From the NCBI RefSeq assembly GCF_000764305.2, contig NW_025945836.1, forward strand, positions 46,027 through 110,026: a stretch of DNA of 64,000 nt, given 5' to 3'. This DNA comes from Hyalella azteca. Its lineage: Eukaryota > Arthropoda > Malacostraca > Amphipoda > Hyalellidae. The notes under the pieces are model-generated. The model saw nothing but the letters and a program-made list of their open reading frames with translations, was not told where the DNA came from and did not search any database. Positions 12,422-24,625 of this stretch are shown here, piece after piece; position 1 is the stretch's first letter; each line of letters opens with the position of its first letter. The position numbers and the translations under genes are program-made.

Positions 12422-12816
12422 ATGAAGAACATTTCTAAGTATTTCGCAAATGTTAATCTTCGTGTCATATTGGTCAACCATTTTAAAATCGGTTCATTTT
12501 TTAGGTATAAAGATACTCTTCTGATTTGCGCATTTTAGAATCATTGTATATTTTTAAACATAGGCCTAGGTTGAATTTAGCTTTTAGCTCTTACCCGCTT
12601 GAAATTGTAAATAGGTAGGTTTTGCAGCTTAGGATTTTCGTTGTATTCTTGACTTGTACTAATCACTGATTCATCTGTGTTCTAGAATTTTCGAACTGAC
12701 GATGGAGCTGGACTCCGAAACGTTTTCTTTAAAGATACTATGAATTTTTGTGGAGTTTTCTTTGCTATTAAGTTTTTAGTGAATTTGCGATTCAAGCAAA
12801 CGAGTGATATTATTAC
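12396..12816 (+). mobile_element. Penelope-like element, short deleted copy
   Basis: Flanked by the 12-bp direct repeat 'taatgaagaaca' (12384-12395 and 12817-12828). It retains the end of the reverse transcriptase (VNHFKIGSFFRYKDTLL), then jumps directly to the ORF C-terminus (SDLRILESLYIFKH...YPLEIVNR). The GIY-YIG endonuclease core is therefore deleted. The 3' untranslated part carries the hammerhead-like core at 12696-12722 and the terminal extension 'gtgaatttgcgattcaagca'. Compared with the copies at 16.5-19.7 kb it is both 5'-truncated and internally deleted. Confidence 0.75.
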
Positions 12817-12839
12817 TAATGAAGAACAAGATTGGGAAT

Positions 12840-13143
12840 AAAATGCTCCCACACCTACAAAAATGAGAAATTCGAAAAAGTGGTAGCTACGTTTTTAGAT
12901 ATGGTCATTACGCATCGAATGATATGTGTCTCAATGTTGTAGCTTGAAAATTCTAGGAGGAGATAGATTTCTACAGTACCCCTTTTTTGACTGTTTTCTA
13001 ATAATTTCACGATTTCTTTTATTTTTTCGGAAAATTCACACGAACAAAAAATTCATAGATTTCTGTTTTACATATGTGTACCAACTTTCAGAGTGATCCG
13101 TCCGTAAATAGCCGAGATAAATTTTACCCCAGGCGCTCCCCTT
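12840..13143 (+). repeat. Fragment of a TTAA-flanked repeat family
   Basis: It aligns with 21170-21473, sharing 'ctgttttaca.atgtgtacca' and neighbouring blocks. It ends 'ggcgctcccc' next to TTAA, consistent with the right end of the element described at 20776-21473. The left end is missing. Confidence 0.5.
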
Positions 13144-13226
13144 AAGAGACCACACGTAAAGCTGAAAATTCTATGCTACCAAACTATAGGTAATAGAAAA
13201 GCTAGATTTTACTTTGCTTCGCTATC

Positions 13227-13340
13227 GCCACGATGGCCAAGTGACTAGCGATGCGTTTTGGTAGTCGCTAGCCCAGGGTTCGATCCCTGACACCTCCCGA
13301 GGTTTTTGCAGGTCTTATGTCAGTCGGTGAATAAAAAGAA
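13227..13340 (+). mobile_element. tRNA-derived SINE-like repeat
   Basis: A pol III A box (TGGCCAAGTGAC from 13234) and B box (GGTTCGATCCC at 13277-13287) sit 43 bp apart, as in a tRNA. The flanking acceptor strands do not pair, and the homology continues into a tRNA-unrelated region ending in an A-rich tail ('ataaaaagaaagaaaaac'). This points to a SINE rather than a functional tRNA. Confidence 0.55.
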
Positions 13341-13439
13341 AGAAAAACGTAATATTCTTAGAAAACGGTTAATAGAAGGGGGTACTATAGATCAACGGTG
13401 ACGCGTGGCATGCGCTACCGACATCAAAATCATTAAGTG

Positions 13440-14138
13440 TAATCAAGGCTCATAAGTAGGCTTTAATTGTAACATATGCAACCAAACTCATTTGCCCCAA
13501 GTTACTTAAGCACACAATTGATTGCTTTATGCATGCATAAGCAATATTTGATGCTGACAAATTGGCTACATTTGAATGTGGCATATATTATACAAATAGA
13601 AATTGTCTTGAAATAGAATTTAAATTCCACAGCATATACATAAAGACATATTTTTGGTCCATTTTTTGGTCAATATTTTTTGTCAGCACTGGTAAATAGA
13701 AAATCCAGGTACCATTGGAAATTTTTAATTCATTAACAACGTTAAACCTCCTTAAAGAAACAAATTCTGCTAACTAAGACACAAAAATATGTACATTGCT
13801 ATATTGAAGTGCTACATCAAAGGTGGTAAAATATATGAGCTCTATTTTATCTTCATCATCACATTAGTTATTAGAACCTAATCACTAATCATCAAGCAAC
13901 ACTTATTGGCATTTTTAGAATAAATGTATTCACTTCATTGACCATAATGCAATAATGTACTCAATAGTGATAAAATCATGCTTATTTATACTTGTATACA
14001 TCTATGAACATGCAAAGTCTGTGTCATAACTGAGTCAAGACTGTTGTTATTTCAATGTAGTATAGAAACAATAGAGAATATATCAAGTTGTAGTGATTTG
14101 TAGTGTTTTTGGATTTCTTTAGAATTGTAACAATTAAT
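13440..14138. repeat. Dispersed repeat, copy 1
   Basis: It aligns with 20461-21860, sharing 'cataagtaggctttaatt', 'attgattgctttatgcatgc' and 'caatagtgataaaatcat'. This copy lacks the 698-bp insertion seen in copy 2 and so preserves an empty site. No coding capacity was seen. Its right end is cut by a TA-flanked element at 14141. Confidence 0.65.
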
Positions 14139-14140
14139 TA

Positions 14141-14845
14141 CCGTCAAATGGGGTAAAAAGGGACAGATTTGAGCATTATTTGTAAATAACTTCTTACCAT
14201 GAAACATTTCAGAAACAAGTTTAGGCTCATTTTATAGCTCTTTGCGAGGGCTATCCAATGGCATCTTTAAAAAAATTCCATATGCTATTCATAAGGTGCC
14301 AGACGCAAAATAAAACCGTCCCGATTTACCCCTCAAAGCGGGGTAATCCGGGACACAATAAAAGTTGATTTTAAAATGTTTGAAGCATGCAGAGTGTACT
14401 CATCCATTACTAACAGTACTTTGAAGTCCTCCTCTTTCATTGTAGATGATGTAGATGTAAATCAAATGACATTTTCTGTGATTTTTACTTGTTTTTCCTT
14501 TATTGATATTATATTACCATATTCATTAATTACCATATTATTAATGTGATATTACTGTATCCATGGACATGCCATTGAGCATTGACAACAACCTTGTCCA
14601 CTGCAAGCTTCATATCAGCAGCCATGTAGCATTTCTTCTGTATCTGTAAGCTTACAGGATGGTTTGTAATTTTGCACAATTTTAATTGAGTCAAGTGATT
14701 TCACTATAACAAAAAAGATTGTGAAAACATACCTGAAACAGAAAATAATGTTTTAGTAACAACCATCATATGTTTTTGGAGAAATAAATCATAGTTTAGG
14801 TCAATTACTTTTCATTCAATGATGCCCGGTGCACAATTATATATA
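14141..14845 (+). mobile_element. TA-flanked (pogo-like) element, left part
   Basis: It begins CCGTCAAATGGGGTAAAAAG after TA (14139-14140) and is closely similar to the left part of the complete element at 33855-35116. It includes the degenerate 'agcagccatgtagcatttct' block, the complement of a transposase N-terminus. The right part is lost at the mariner-like end at 14846. Confidence 0.65.
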
Positions 14846-15075
14846 CAGTGGGGGGAAATAAATATTCGTACACTTGAAAAATCGTATTTTAATGTATGTA
14901 AGTACACAAACTTAACAGGAAAAGTGATTTAAATTATGTATAGAGACGCATAGTATTCAAAAATACAATCAAAAGAAATTAAATCTCAATGCAACATGTT
15001 TACTTTTCGGGGTGAAAAAAGTATTCGTACAAAACAATAAATCCGCATTATTTTAATTTAATACTTGGTTGAATA
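14846..15075 (+). mobile_element. Tc1/mariner-like terminal fragment
   Basis: After TA the sequence starts CAGTGGGGGGAAATAAATAT and continues 'tcgtacacttgaaaaa', which is typical of mariner/Tc1 inverted-repeat ends. Internally, 'gaaaaaagtattcgtacaaaa' and 'acttggttgaatacccttta' also resemble the non-coding leader of such elements. No transposase and no right terminus were found. Confidence 0.55.
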
Positions 15076-15337
15076 CCCTTTATTCAGCTCAACAGACACC
15101 AGTCTATTTCTATACGTCTCGACCAATGCAGAGTTTCAAGAACTGTGTAATGAAACGTATAAAGTACCTTATAGTTTTGTGTTGATTAATAAAGATGAGC
15201 ACCCCGGTTCTGGAAAATATTTCAAAAATTTAAATCAATTATATATTCCACAGAAGTATTTTTCAGGCAATTGCTCTAGGTTAAGTCCTGAGTTTTCGGT
15301 TAAAGAGTGTAGTAAAATCGGTGTAAATGACCGTTAA
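15065..15337 (+). CDS. Unrecognised ORF next to the right inverted repeat
   Basis: The open frame encodes NAEFQELCNETYKVPYS... and ends ECSKIGVNDR just before the right inverted repeat of the Polinton-like element. The first codons derive from mariner-like sequence, so the true start is lost. It may be the C-terminal remnant of an element gene read toward the right end. I do not recognise a domain. Confidence 0.35.
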   Translation: MVEYPLFSSTDTSLFLYVSTNAEFQELCNETYKVPYSFVLINKDEHPGSGKYFKNLNQLYIPQKYFSGNCSRLSPEFSVKECSKIGVNDR

Positions 15338-15375
15338 CCCATGATTTCGGAGGTAATTGGTTCATTTTGTTGGAT

Positions 15376-15568
15376 AAGATTCATGATTGGTACCCTGTTA
15401 AGCTGTTTATACAAATTCGGGGGTAATTTTTCGTAATAATATTGAAGAAGGTTTTATTTGGGAGTAATTGGTTAATTTTGTTGGGTAATATTCGGGGTAA
15501 ATGATTGGTAAACTATAATTTAAGCTGTTTATGGAAAATGGCGCCATGCGCTCGGTCATGTAACTACT
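15376..15568 (-). repeat. Right terminal inverted repeat of the Polinton-like element
   Basis: Complement of 11628-11820. It ends GTAACTACT at 15568, followed by the 6-bp target duplication 'aatatc'. Confidence 0.8.
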
Positions 15569-15579
15569 AATATCTTCAC

Positions 15580-16525
15580 TCTGAATGTCAAATGTTTACC
15601 ATACAAGACCACGCTGACCTCAGGCCAGTGTTGGAATGAAAAAAAATCTTTTAAAAAATTGTTATGTAGTATAAGCTGGGGGAAAATAAAATTGTGTAAA
15701 TTTATCTGATCTGACAACAGAGCAGGAATGTTCTGTGAGGAGCTTGGTAGGGCATTGCAAGCCTCAACTTGAGCTTCCATCTTGCACGGCACACAAGAGG
15801 AGAGTGCAGGTGCAGGGCTGAGATGTGCAGTTGAACAAGCCTGGGGGATGTGGGGATGTGGAGGACAATGTTGATGTGGCTGGCAGGTACGTGTGCATTA
15901 TACAAGGGAAGATATAGATAGTACGCAACTCTTGTAACTTTTTGAGAAGAAATAGTAGGCAATGTTGATATGGCTGCAATAATGTGTGCATTTTATTGGA
16001 AAGGATAAGATATAGGATTCCTCATATAATTCTTTCCAGGTTCCTAAGATCTCAACAGCACAGGAATGTGGTAGCATCACCAATTACTGGCTATAAAATG
16101 TCTTCTCATATCAATGCCTCACAATGCAAATATTCCATATGCCAGCCTTCATATTAAAATGGACATACAAACACAAGTGGAAATTTAAGATGAAAGTGCA
16201 CACTTTTAATAAGGTTATGTTGGATCAAATTGGTATTCATTAATGGGTTAAGAACTTTTTTCATTTTTGTTGAGGTTGCATGGCTTGAGTTAAGAACTTA
16301 TATCGATTGACATGAATGTTCTCCAGTACTATTGTTTGCAATTGTCAACTTTATACATATTCATTCATTGACAAGCAAGAAAGACGACAACTATGAGGGA
16401 AAAAAGTGGAATTGGATTCAGAGAAGCAAACCTAATATGCGTGATCAAGAATCAAAATTCCCATAACTGCTAACCCAATATTGAATCAGGATGAGGGTGC
16501 TTCATACCAAGTTATACTTGCAGAA
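15580..16525. other. No gene recognised
   Basis: Short overlapping open frames, mainly on the minus strand, with low-complexity HTLLQPYQH-like translation. About 15880-15990 contains a degenerate internal repeat ('gttgatatggctg..a..tgtgcatt' twice). Confidence 0.4.
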
Positions 16526-16539
16526 TATTTCAGACTCAA

Positions 16540-18370
16540 GGAATTTAAAAGGAAAGAAAACACCAAGCAAATTCACCATATCGATATAGAAAACGTTTCA
16601 GAGTCCAGCTCCATCATCAGTTCGAAAAAATAAAAATGAATAAAATCAAAGTATATCAAAATTCTTAGACAGACATAAAATCAAAAAAACAGGACTCGAT
16701 TGGAACAACTTAGTCCTATGGTTCACGAAAAGAATATAAAAGCCTAGCAATTCACTATTTCCAGATAATATGAACTAAACGCATTATTGAGACACAGTTT
16801 TTGTTTGAAGATATGTAGAAACTCCAATATTCTCAAATCCGAGCAGCCAGAAGTGGAATCAAGTATCCTGAAATCACTCTCAGTTACAGCCACGTCGCAC
16901 TGTTCAGCATGGAGACGCACGGAAGAATGAGGAGGCTTGGAGAGAGGCAAGGTAGAACAATAGCTCCTGCCACGATGTTCAAAAACCCGGATGTAGAAGT
17001 TACGCGACGTCATTCCAATGTACGCAGATGCACAGCGTGCACAACTAAAATTCATAGACGAGGTTTGATCGCATCCAAGCAGGTAAAACATCCTCTAACC
17101 TGAAGAAAGAACCAATTTTAAAATTATTTACCAGTAAAACATGCAAATTTATATTTGGGAAATATTTCATGAACAATATCTTTTGTTCTCTAGACAGTTT
17201 CAGACACACTAACAAAATAGGCAATGTGCAATAAATAGTTTTCTTAATATCACATTCAGTCACAGTTTCAGAAAATTTGTTAGATAAGAAGCGTTTGATT
17301 TTACTAAACACAAAGCACGCTGGAAAACCATTAAGCTGAAATATATTACGAATGAATTCGAATTCCAAATGCATATCATGGAAGGTAGAACAGACCCTAT
17401 AGCCGCGGTATATAAAAGTTTGAAGACTATTCAGTTTGAAACGAAACGAGCAGAAGCTAAAGAAGCTCATACCAAAGCCAGTAAATGTCGGTTTTTGATA
17501 AATTGAAGTCTGAAAACGACCGCAACACTTAGTAACTTTATATTCAAGAAACGACAGGCAATTGTTGGAATCTAATTCCATAGTGAATTTTATTGAAAGA
17601 TGTTTGAGGTTTAGATCATCAAAGAAAAGGCCCGCATGAGTGGGATGCTTGAAGACCAGAAAGGTATCATCTATATACCTATTATAAAAAATTGGTTTAA
17701 AATCAACGGGACAATCAGCCAACCAAGAAACCTCATGAAAGCACATGAAAATGTTAGTGAGTGTGGGACCAAGGGGAAGGCCCATTCCTAAACCATCAAC
17801 CTGTTTATAAAGTTTACCAGTGAAAATGAAAAAAAGAGTTCATGACTGATAATTATAATTCCAGAAACTTTTTGAAAAGACAGCGATTAAGACCAATCAC
17901 CAGATCATTTGCATCATTAAACAAAGAGTTGAGACAGATTTCATTAGTTTCCTTAAGAGGAATATTAGTGAACAATTTTTCAACATCAAACAAAGCCATA
18001 GTCAGGTGCTGAACATCGGTAAAACCTTTCAAACAGTCGACAAATGAGTAGGTATTATCAACAGTAAACTGGTTAGTTAGACAATTCAAATGGAACCAAA
18101 AATTTAGCTATGTTAAAGCTTGGGGTATTATACGCAGCAAAAATAGGCCGGAAATGAAATTTCAAAGCGAACTCAAGCTAATGAATTTTTGCAAGGCCGT
18201 ACAATATGCCAGGGCATGAATCAGAGACGTGAAGTTTCGAAAGTTTTAGAGGCAAGGGTGGAGGAATCTAAGTTTATGAATGAAGGTATTAATTTGATCC
18301 TCGATTTTCAAAATGGTTTTAGAGAAAGGGCAGATGATAGGTCTTAATCCCAGGAATTATCAGTCATGAA
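16540..18370 (-). mobile_element. Penelope-like retroelement, left half of inverted dimer
   Basis: Reading leftward: the reverse-transcriptase fingers (RPIFAAYNTPSFNIAKF), motif A (ALFDVEKLFTNIPLKET, near 17970), then GLPLGPTLTNIF and the catalytic YIDD (17666-17677). The thumb follows, then the linker and a GIY-YIG endonuclease start (CARCASAYIGMTSRNFYIRV, near 17000), and the C-terminus YYLEIVNC at 16744. RT followed by GIY-YIG defines EN-positive Penelope-like elements. Stops and a frameshift near 17800-17850 break the ORF. The 3' part holds a hammerhead-like core (16620-16594). It ends at the 14-bp target duplication and lacks the 3' extension present in the right half. Confidence 0.88.
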
Positions 18371-19727
18371 CTCTTTTTTCATTTTTGCTGGTAAATTTTA
18401 TAAACAGGTTGATGGCTTAGGAATGGGCCTTCCCCTTGGTCCCACACTTGCTAACCTTTTTGTGTGCTTTCAAGGTTTCTTGGTTGGCCGATTGTCCCAT
18501 TGATTTTAAACCGATTTTTTATAATAGGTGTATAGATGATACCTTTCTGGTCAACAAGCATCACTCTCATGTGGGCCTTTTCTTTGATTATCTAAACCTC
18601 AAACATCATTCAATAAAATTCACTATGGAATTAGAATCCAACAATTGCCTGTCTTTTCTCGACTGCAAAGTTACTAAGCGTGGTGGTCGTTTTCAGACTT
18701 CCGTTTATTGAAAACCGACATTTACTGGCTTGGGTATGAGCTTCTTTAGCTTCTTATCATTTCATTTCAAACTGAATAGTCTTCAAACTTTGATCCAATT
18801 TTTCTGTTCTACCATCCATGATATGCATTTGGAATTCGAATTCATTTGCAAATATTTCAGCTTAATGGTTTTCCATTGTGCCTTGTGTTAAGTAAAATCA
18901 AACGCTTCATATCTAACAAATTTTCAGAAATTGTTACTGAATGTGATAAAAAGAAAACCATTTATTGCACATTGCCCTATTTTGGTAGTGGGTCTGAAAC
19001 TATGTCTAGAGAACTAAAGATATTGTTCATGGAATATTTCCTGAATATAAATTCGCATGCTTTGCTGGTAAATAATTTCAAAATTGGTTCTTCCTTCAGG
19101 TGTAAGGCTGTTATTCTTGATCGAATGCAATCAAACCTGGTCTATGAGTTCAGTTGTGCATGTTGTTCATCTGCGTATGTTGGGATGACGTCGCGTAACT
19201 TCTACATCCGGGTTTCTGAACACAGTGGCAGGAGCTATTGTTCTAACTTGCCTCTCTCCAAGCCCCCTCATTCTACTGTGCGCCTCCATGCTGAACAGTG
19301 TGACGTGGCTGTAACTGAGAGTGATTTCATGGTACTCGGTCCCACTTCTGGCTGCTCGGATTTGAGAATATTGGAGTCTCTACATATCTTAACACAAAAA
19401 CCGTGTCTCAATAATGCGTTTAGTTCATATAATCTGGAAATAGTGAATCGCTAGGCTTTTATATTCTTTTTGTGAACCCTAGGACTAAGTTGTTCCAATC
19501 GAGTCCTGTTTTTTTCCAATATAATGTTAGGTCTTGTTTAGGTTTTATGTCTGTCTTAGAATTTTGATATAATACTTTGATTTTATTCATTTTTAGTTTT
19601 TCGAACTGATGATGGAGCTGGACTCCGAAACGATTTCAATATCGATATGGTGAATTTGCTTGGTGTTTTCTTTGCTTTTAAATTCCTTGTGAACTTGCGA
19701 TATAAGCAGACTGATAATATAAGTACT
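18371..19727 (+). mobile_element. Penelope-like retroelement, right half of inverted dimer
   Basis: A second copy in the opposite orientation starting within the palm (FFIFAGKFYKQVDGLGMGLPLGPTLA region). The catalytic box reads CIDD, with Cys replacing Tyr at 18529-18531. The frame is interrupted by TGA near 18708 and by a frameshift near 18840. The endonuclease region (CACCSSAYVGMTSRNFYIRV, near 19155) and C-terminus (YNLEIVNR, 19454) are readable. A hammerhead-like core lies at 19606-19632, followed by the 3' end and a ~39-bp extension. It ends at the right copy of the 14-bp duplication 'tatttcagactcaa'. Confidence 0.88.
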
Positions 19728-19885
19728 TATTTCAGACTCAATACTAGGTTAAGATTTGTCTCCTGATGCCTTACTTGAAGATTTGATTATGAAAATAGCA
19801 GTCTGCAAATTTTCATTCCATGAAAATCTATGCAGGAATTTCATATAATTTGCTAAACATTAATTTCCACACCAACTCCACCTAC

Positions 19886-20353
19886 CTCATTTCCATATAA
19901 GAATGGTTCCTCTTTGATGGATATTTCTTCAGTTTCATCCTCAGGTTCCTCCTTGATGGAGATAGCAGGAACTTTGAGGACTGGTGGAGGGTCAACCTTT
20001 TCCAACGCTGTAAAATATGTACATTGGTGTACTGGTATAACTGAGCCATGGAGCAAGATATCTCAGTGAATATAATGCTCATGAAAGAATAAATTAAAAA
20101 ATAATTAATATCACTCAGATGAGTGAGAGTCATGAGGTGGCATATTCCACCAAAATGTCACTAATCTTGAAATGAAACTGCATAGTAACAGTTGACTATT
20201 ATGGCACATGGCATTGTCCTCACCTTCAGACTTTACTTTGCTGCCACCAGTGGACACTTGAGTGAGGCTCTGCTCAGGGCATCTGCCACTCCTGACTGCA
20301 GCATCGGAGAGTTGGTGCAGCACAACACTGCATTCTTTGGTAATGGGGGCCAT
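19886..20353 (-). CDS. Candidate N-terminal exons of a zinc-finger gene
   Basis: Two exons fit together. Exon A runs from the first ATG at 20353 to 20224 (MAPITKECSVVLHQLSD...), followed by donor GTGAGG. Exon B is 20007-19886 after a TTTTACAG acceptor, ending at donor GTAGGT. The join is phase 1 and gives 40 codons in exon B. Exon B is acidic and holds two SIKEEP motifs, each matching the SUMO-acceptor consensus (hydrophobic-K-x-E), common in the N-terminal parts of arthropod zinc-finger regulators. Exon B ends in phase 0, and the zinc-finger exon at 9004 begins in phase 0 on the same strand. I infer they belong to one gene split by a transposon-filled intron of about 10.9 kb. The true start may lie in an exon further upstream. 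Confidence 0.55.
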
Positions 20354-20460
20354 CACAAATGTGAGGCTAGTTATAAATCACTGAGGTTGAAGTTTTTAAT
20401 CTATATTGTTGGCAGCAATAGTTGCAGCACTGGAGGGATACAGGAAATTGTTAAGTGCAA

Positions 20461-21860
20461 TAGAGAATCATAAGTAGGCTTTAATTTTAACATATGCAAA
20501 AAATTTCACTTGTCTCCAAGTTACTTAAGCACACAATTGATTGCTTTATGCATGCATCAGCAATATTTGATGCAGACAACTTGGCCACATCTGAATGTGG
20601 CATATATATTAGAAAAAGAATCCCTCTTGAAATAGACATGAAATCCACATCATAGACTTCAAAACCATATTTTTGATACATTTTTTTCAGTCAATATTTT
20701 TTGTTCACACAGCTAAATAGAAAATCTGGTCCAGAAGGACATTTTTAATTCATTAACAACTTTGAACCAGTGTAAGGGGAGCATTTTGGGAAAATAAAAA
20801 TTTTTGACTTTCCCATTTTTTTTGCTCGGTTTAAATGTCCAGAAACTGCGCATTTAAAGAGCCAAAGTTATGTTTGTGCATTAATTTTTTCATTTGCAAC
20901 AGCCATCAAAGTGCAAATAAACCCTATATCTTCAATGATCACAAATTTCAGTTTTTTGGCTCTATTGTAATGTTTAAATTTTCAACTGAAAAATCTATGT
21001 ATCTCCTCCAATGATTTTCACACTACAGCACTAAGAGATACACCATTCCATTTGCAAAAAAAAATCTCTACCGCTTCTCTGGTCACTTTTTTATATTCTT
21101 TTAGTTTTGATTATCTATTGAAAAATAGCAGGGGGGGTCAAAAATGGAAAAGTATTGAAAATTTTCTGCATTATCCTCCCACGCCAAAAATCTGAATTTG
21201 GAAAAAAGTGGGGTAGGGATTTGCTAGATACGGTTTTTGCAAATCAAATTATATGTCTTTTGATGTTTTAGCATATTAATTGAATGAGGAGATTTTTACA
21301 CTACCCCCAAACTACTCTCTTTCTTGCCATGTTCTATGAATTTCATATTTTCTTTAAATTTCTTCAAAAAATTTACACAAACAAATAAGTTCATTATTTC
21401 TGTTTTACACATGTGTACCAAGTTTCAAAATAATCTGCCCATAAATATAAGTTTTTTCCGCAAAAAGCTTCTCGTAAGGGAACAAATTCTGCCAACCAAT
21501 ACTAACATAGAAATATAGGTAGGTATACATTGCTAAATTGAGGTGCTACATCAAAGGTGTTAAAATATCTGAGCTCTATATTATTGTCATCATCACATTA
21601 GTAATTAGAACCTAATCAACTAATCATCAACACTTATTGTTCATTAAAATAGATGCATTCACATGGTTGACCATAACACATTAATGTATTCAATAGTGAT
21701 AAAATCATACTTATTTATAATTGTATACATATATGAACATTCTAAGTCTATGCAATTACTGAGTTGAAACTGTTGTTATTGCAAGGTAGTATAGAAGCAA
21801 TGGAGAATATATTGAGTCATAGTGATTTGTAGTGGTATTTTATTTTTTCAGAATTCTAAT
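20461..21860. repeat. Dispersed repeat, copy 2
   Basis: Aligned with 13440-14138 on both sides of the 698-bp insertion at 20776-21473. No coding capacity was seen. Confidence 0.65.
20776..21473. mobile_element. Inserted element, probable TTAA-type
   Basis: It interrupts copy 2 of the dispersed repeat exactly where copy 1 reads 'cttaaagaaacaaattctgc'. Here the 4-mer 'gtaa' flanks both ends (20772-20775 and 21474-21477), a likely decayed TTAA. The ends, 'ggggagcattttgg' and the complement of 'cgcaaaaagcttctc', form a weak inverted repeat of about 16 bp. TTAA targets suggest a piggyBac-like non-autonomous element. No transposase is present. Confidence 0.5.
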
Positions 21861-21869
21861 AATTAATTA

Positions 21870-23305
21870 TTTGACTGAGAAGTTTTGCTTTGAATTCAAA
21901 TTTGCTTCTCAGCTCAGCTAAAATTTAAGGTGGTGGCCACGTCTATTATTCTTGGTGGCACACAACAGATAGTGTGTATTGAAGCAACATGACATGGTGT
22001 GGTAAATCAATGTGCAGCTAAACAATAATATATTTCTGTTAAATTGCATAAATGTGATTTATCAGAGGCAAAGAGTGATTCATTCTTTTTTTTCATTGCA
22101 CAACAGGCCATGGCTGTTGTTGTCATTGCCCATCCTGGTATTGGCAACAAGGCAAGGGAGGGTGATAAGTCAGTTTTTCAGGGCACTATGGCAGCATCTA
22201 ATTCCATGACCATGACTTGCTGTCCCACCAGAACCATTGTATTGCATTATGCTACACTTGGGACAAGATATTATTAGATATGAAGTAATTCATGTAGCAA
22301 GAATTTTGTGGCTCCAGAAAGGCAGGAAAGCTCAAGTTGCAGCTCAAACAGTATATATATTCCATGCCAATTTGATAGAAGATGTTTTCGATAATACCTG
22401 TGACACAGACGTCCAATATCAGATTGATTTAGTCATAGAAGAATTTCTAAAATAGACGTTTGGTCATGTTCATCAAAATTAGTAGGTAATTTTTATTGAT
22501 TTCATAAAGAATTAATAGATAGAACAGACCATAGACAAGGAATTTACTACTGTAGTTTTTGACAATAACTTGAACAGTTTCATGTTACATTTTGAAACAG
22601 TTTAGTATGGTGTCATACCATAAGATGCTTAAACTCCATATTTAGCAGTATAGTACTCCAGAATTATTTGTAGCTAGGCTTTAGCATCACACTAACATTC
22701 TGACCAAACTGGAAGAAATGGGATATTATGTAGAATAATAATATGCCTGTTCAAACTCCAACACTTGCTTTTTAAGTAAAAAAATTGCCACTAATCCTGC
22801 AGAATGGCTTAAATAATACTTTGAAAATAATTAAACTCTGTAATGTAACACAATCTAGCAAAACAATCAATTGCCACCAAACATGATCTTGCCACATCTT
22901 AAAGGAAGGTTTTCAAAGAACATGTAAGTGTCAATAATATGTCAACAGTTGTCAATCAAATGTCAGCACCGTTTTTCAACATCAAGGACTTGGACAAAAA
23001 TGCCTGTGAATCTTGACACTTTTGAACATTCAAATAGCGTTTTTTCTAATTTCTTCTGTGCAAAATAAGAAAACCAACTTTTTTTTACATGTAAAATCAC
23101 AAATTGCCTGCGAAACAATTGCATGTATGTGCACAAAACGTGCATGGATCACAATAAAACTACCAAAATGGCGAACAAGCAGTTTTACTTCAGTGTGTGG
23201 GAGGCATTTACTTTTAAAAGTCTTGCCCAACTGTCCGCTCAATTTGATATGCTTGTGTTTGGAAACTAACAAAAAAACTTGAATTAGGACACCACCATCC
23301 TGTTT
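21870..23305. other. No gene recognised
   Basis: AT-rich sequence with scattered short frames. I found no domain or repeat boundary that could be supported. Confidence 0.45.
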
Positions 23306-23309
23306 TTCA

Positions 23310-23985
23310 ATAAATTTCTATCATCTACTTGCTTAGCTAGGATTTGCATAGGGTGCCACTTTGTGCTAAAAATTAACTTGATATCATATTGGGCCATTAA
23401 TGAAAGATAGTGGAAAATTAACCTAACAGATCTTAGAGCATATTATCTAAATTTCAGAGCTCTGCCAATAGTCACACAATGATTGTAGAAATCGCAAAAT
23501 AGACAATTTTTTACTCCAATGCCTGTGCCACGTGCAGATGGCAATGGCAGTACCCTGGTTCACGTTTAGTGATGCTGTAGTGATTCAGATCAGTGATCAT
23601 GTGTGATGTGACAGTGCCTTCCCATTTCTGTCCATGTTACAAAGTTTAAGAGGTTTATTGCATATAATTGACCAGGACAATTTTACTGTTACAAAGACAT
23701 AATTACATGAAATTGTTTACTTCCACCTACCCCATGGTCTATTTATTAGTGAAATTGTCAAGTACTTGTCAGCCTAGGCTACTTCTAGTTAGTGCTAAAA
23801 AACTTTTGATATCATATTAGGCATTCATGAAAGATGTGAGAAAACAAGCTAGCAGTTCTTTGAGCAAGCTCTCTAAATTTCAGAGCTCAGCCAATAGTCC
23901 TACAGAGATGGTGGAAGATGCAAAATGACGAGTCCAGCACCCGTGTGAATGGCAGCTGCAATGGTATTTGGTGATGCAGCACTAT
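23310..23985. repeat. Diverged tandem duplication, period about 440 bp
   Basis: Blocks near 23330-23530 recur near 23770-23960 in the same order: 'gatatcatatt.gg', 'catgaaagat' or similar, 'ctaaatttcagagctc.gcc' and 'aatagtc..aca'. It looks like an old segmental tandem duplication. Confidence 0.6.
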
Positions 23986-23989
23986 TAGG

Positions 23990-24262
23990 GCCAGTGTTAC
24001 TAATGTATTATTATTTTCAATTTATAATTTATTTATCATTAATTTACACTATATTTATCACTAATTTATCAATTATTTGTAATTTATTCATCATCTATTT
24101 ATTATTTACTTAGATGTTATTTTTCTTTTATTTTTTAATAATTTATCAGTTACTTTTCATTATTTATTTACTTTTTCTTTATCTTTTAGTCATCTATTAT
24201 TTATAATTCGTTTATCATTTATTTATCATTTACATATCATTTATTTATTATTTATTCATCAA
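23990..24262. repeat. ATTTATC-rich low-complexity tract
   Basis: Irregular repeats of ATTTATC/ATTTATT run for about 270 bp, with no strict period. Confidence 0.75.
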
Positions 24263-24625
24263 AGTTTTATGGTGCCAAAACCTTGAAACTGGAACTTATA
24301 GTTTAATTTAGCCTTTTGGTGAATTGATAACATTCTTATCTATCACTCACCCCCATTTACCTGCATGCAAGGTCTCAACCTAAATGTTTTATTTTAGTTA
24401 AAATAGATAGCCTACAAAAAGAGCTTTCTAAGGGTGTTAAATTCTATGAAATTGGCTTACGGAAAACCTAGAAATGAAAGTTTTTCCAGAACACAAACAA
24501 AGAAATGAAAAAAGTATAGAGAAAGGTATTTAAATTTAGGAATAAATTCATAGCTTTTTTACTTTTAATTTATATCTACTTAAATTTATATGGTATTTTT
24601 CTAATTTTTTCTCTTTTCAGATGTA

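Larger units (their letters stand above)
11628..15568. mobile_element. Polinton/Maverick-like element, internally deleted and reinvaded
   Basis: The termini read AGTAGTTACATGACCG... and ...GTAACTACT, and the 6-mer 'aatatc' flanks both ends (11622-11627 and 15569-15574). The terminal inverted repeats are about 190 bp: the first 51 bp are identical and the rest is diverged but alignable. AG...CT termini, long inverted repeats and a 6-bp target duplication are the published signature of Polinton/Maverick DNA transposons. At 3.9 kb it is much shorter than autonomous members, and I recognise no polymerase B, integrase, ATPase or capsid gene, so it would be a deletion derivative. Later insertions in it are a Penelope-like fragment, a SINE-like repeat, a TA-flanked element and a mariner end. 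Confidence 0.65.
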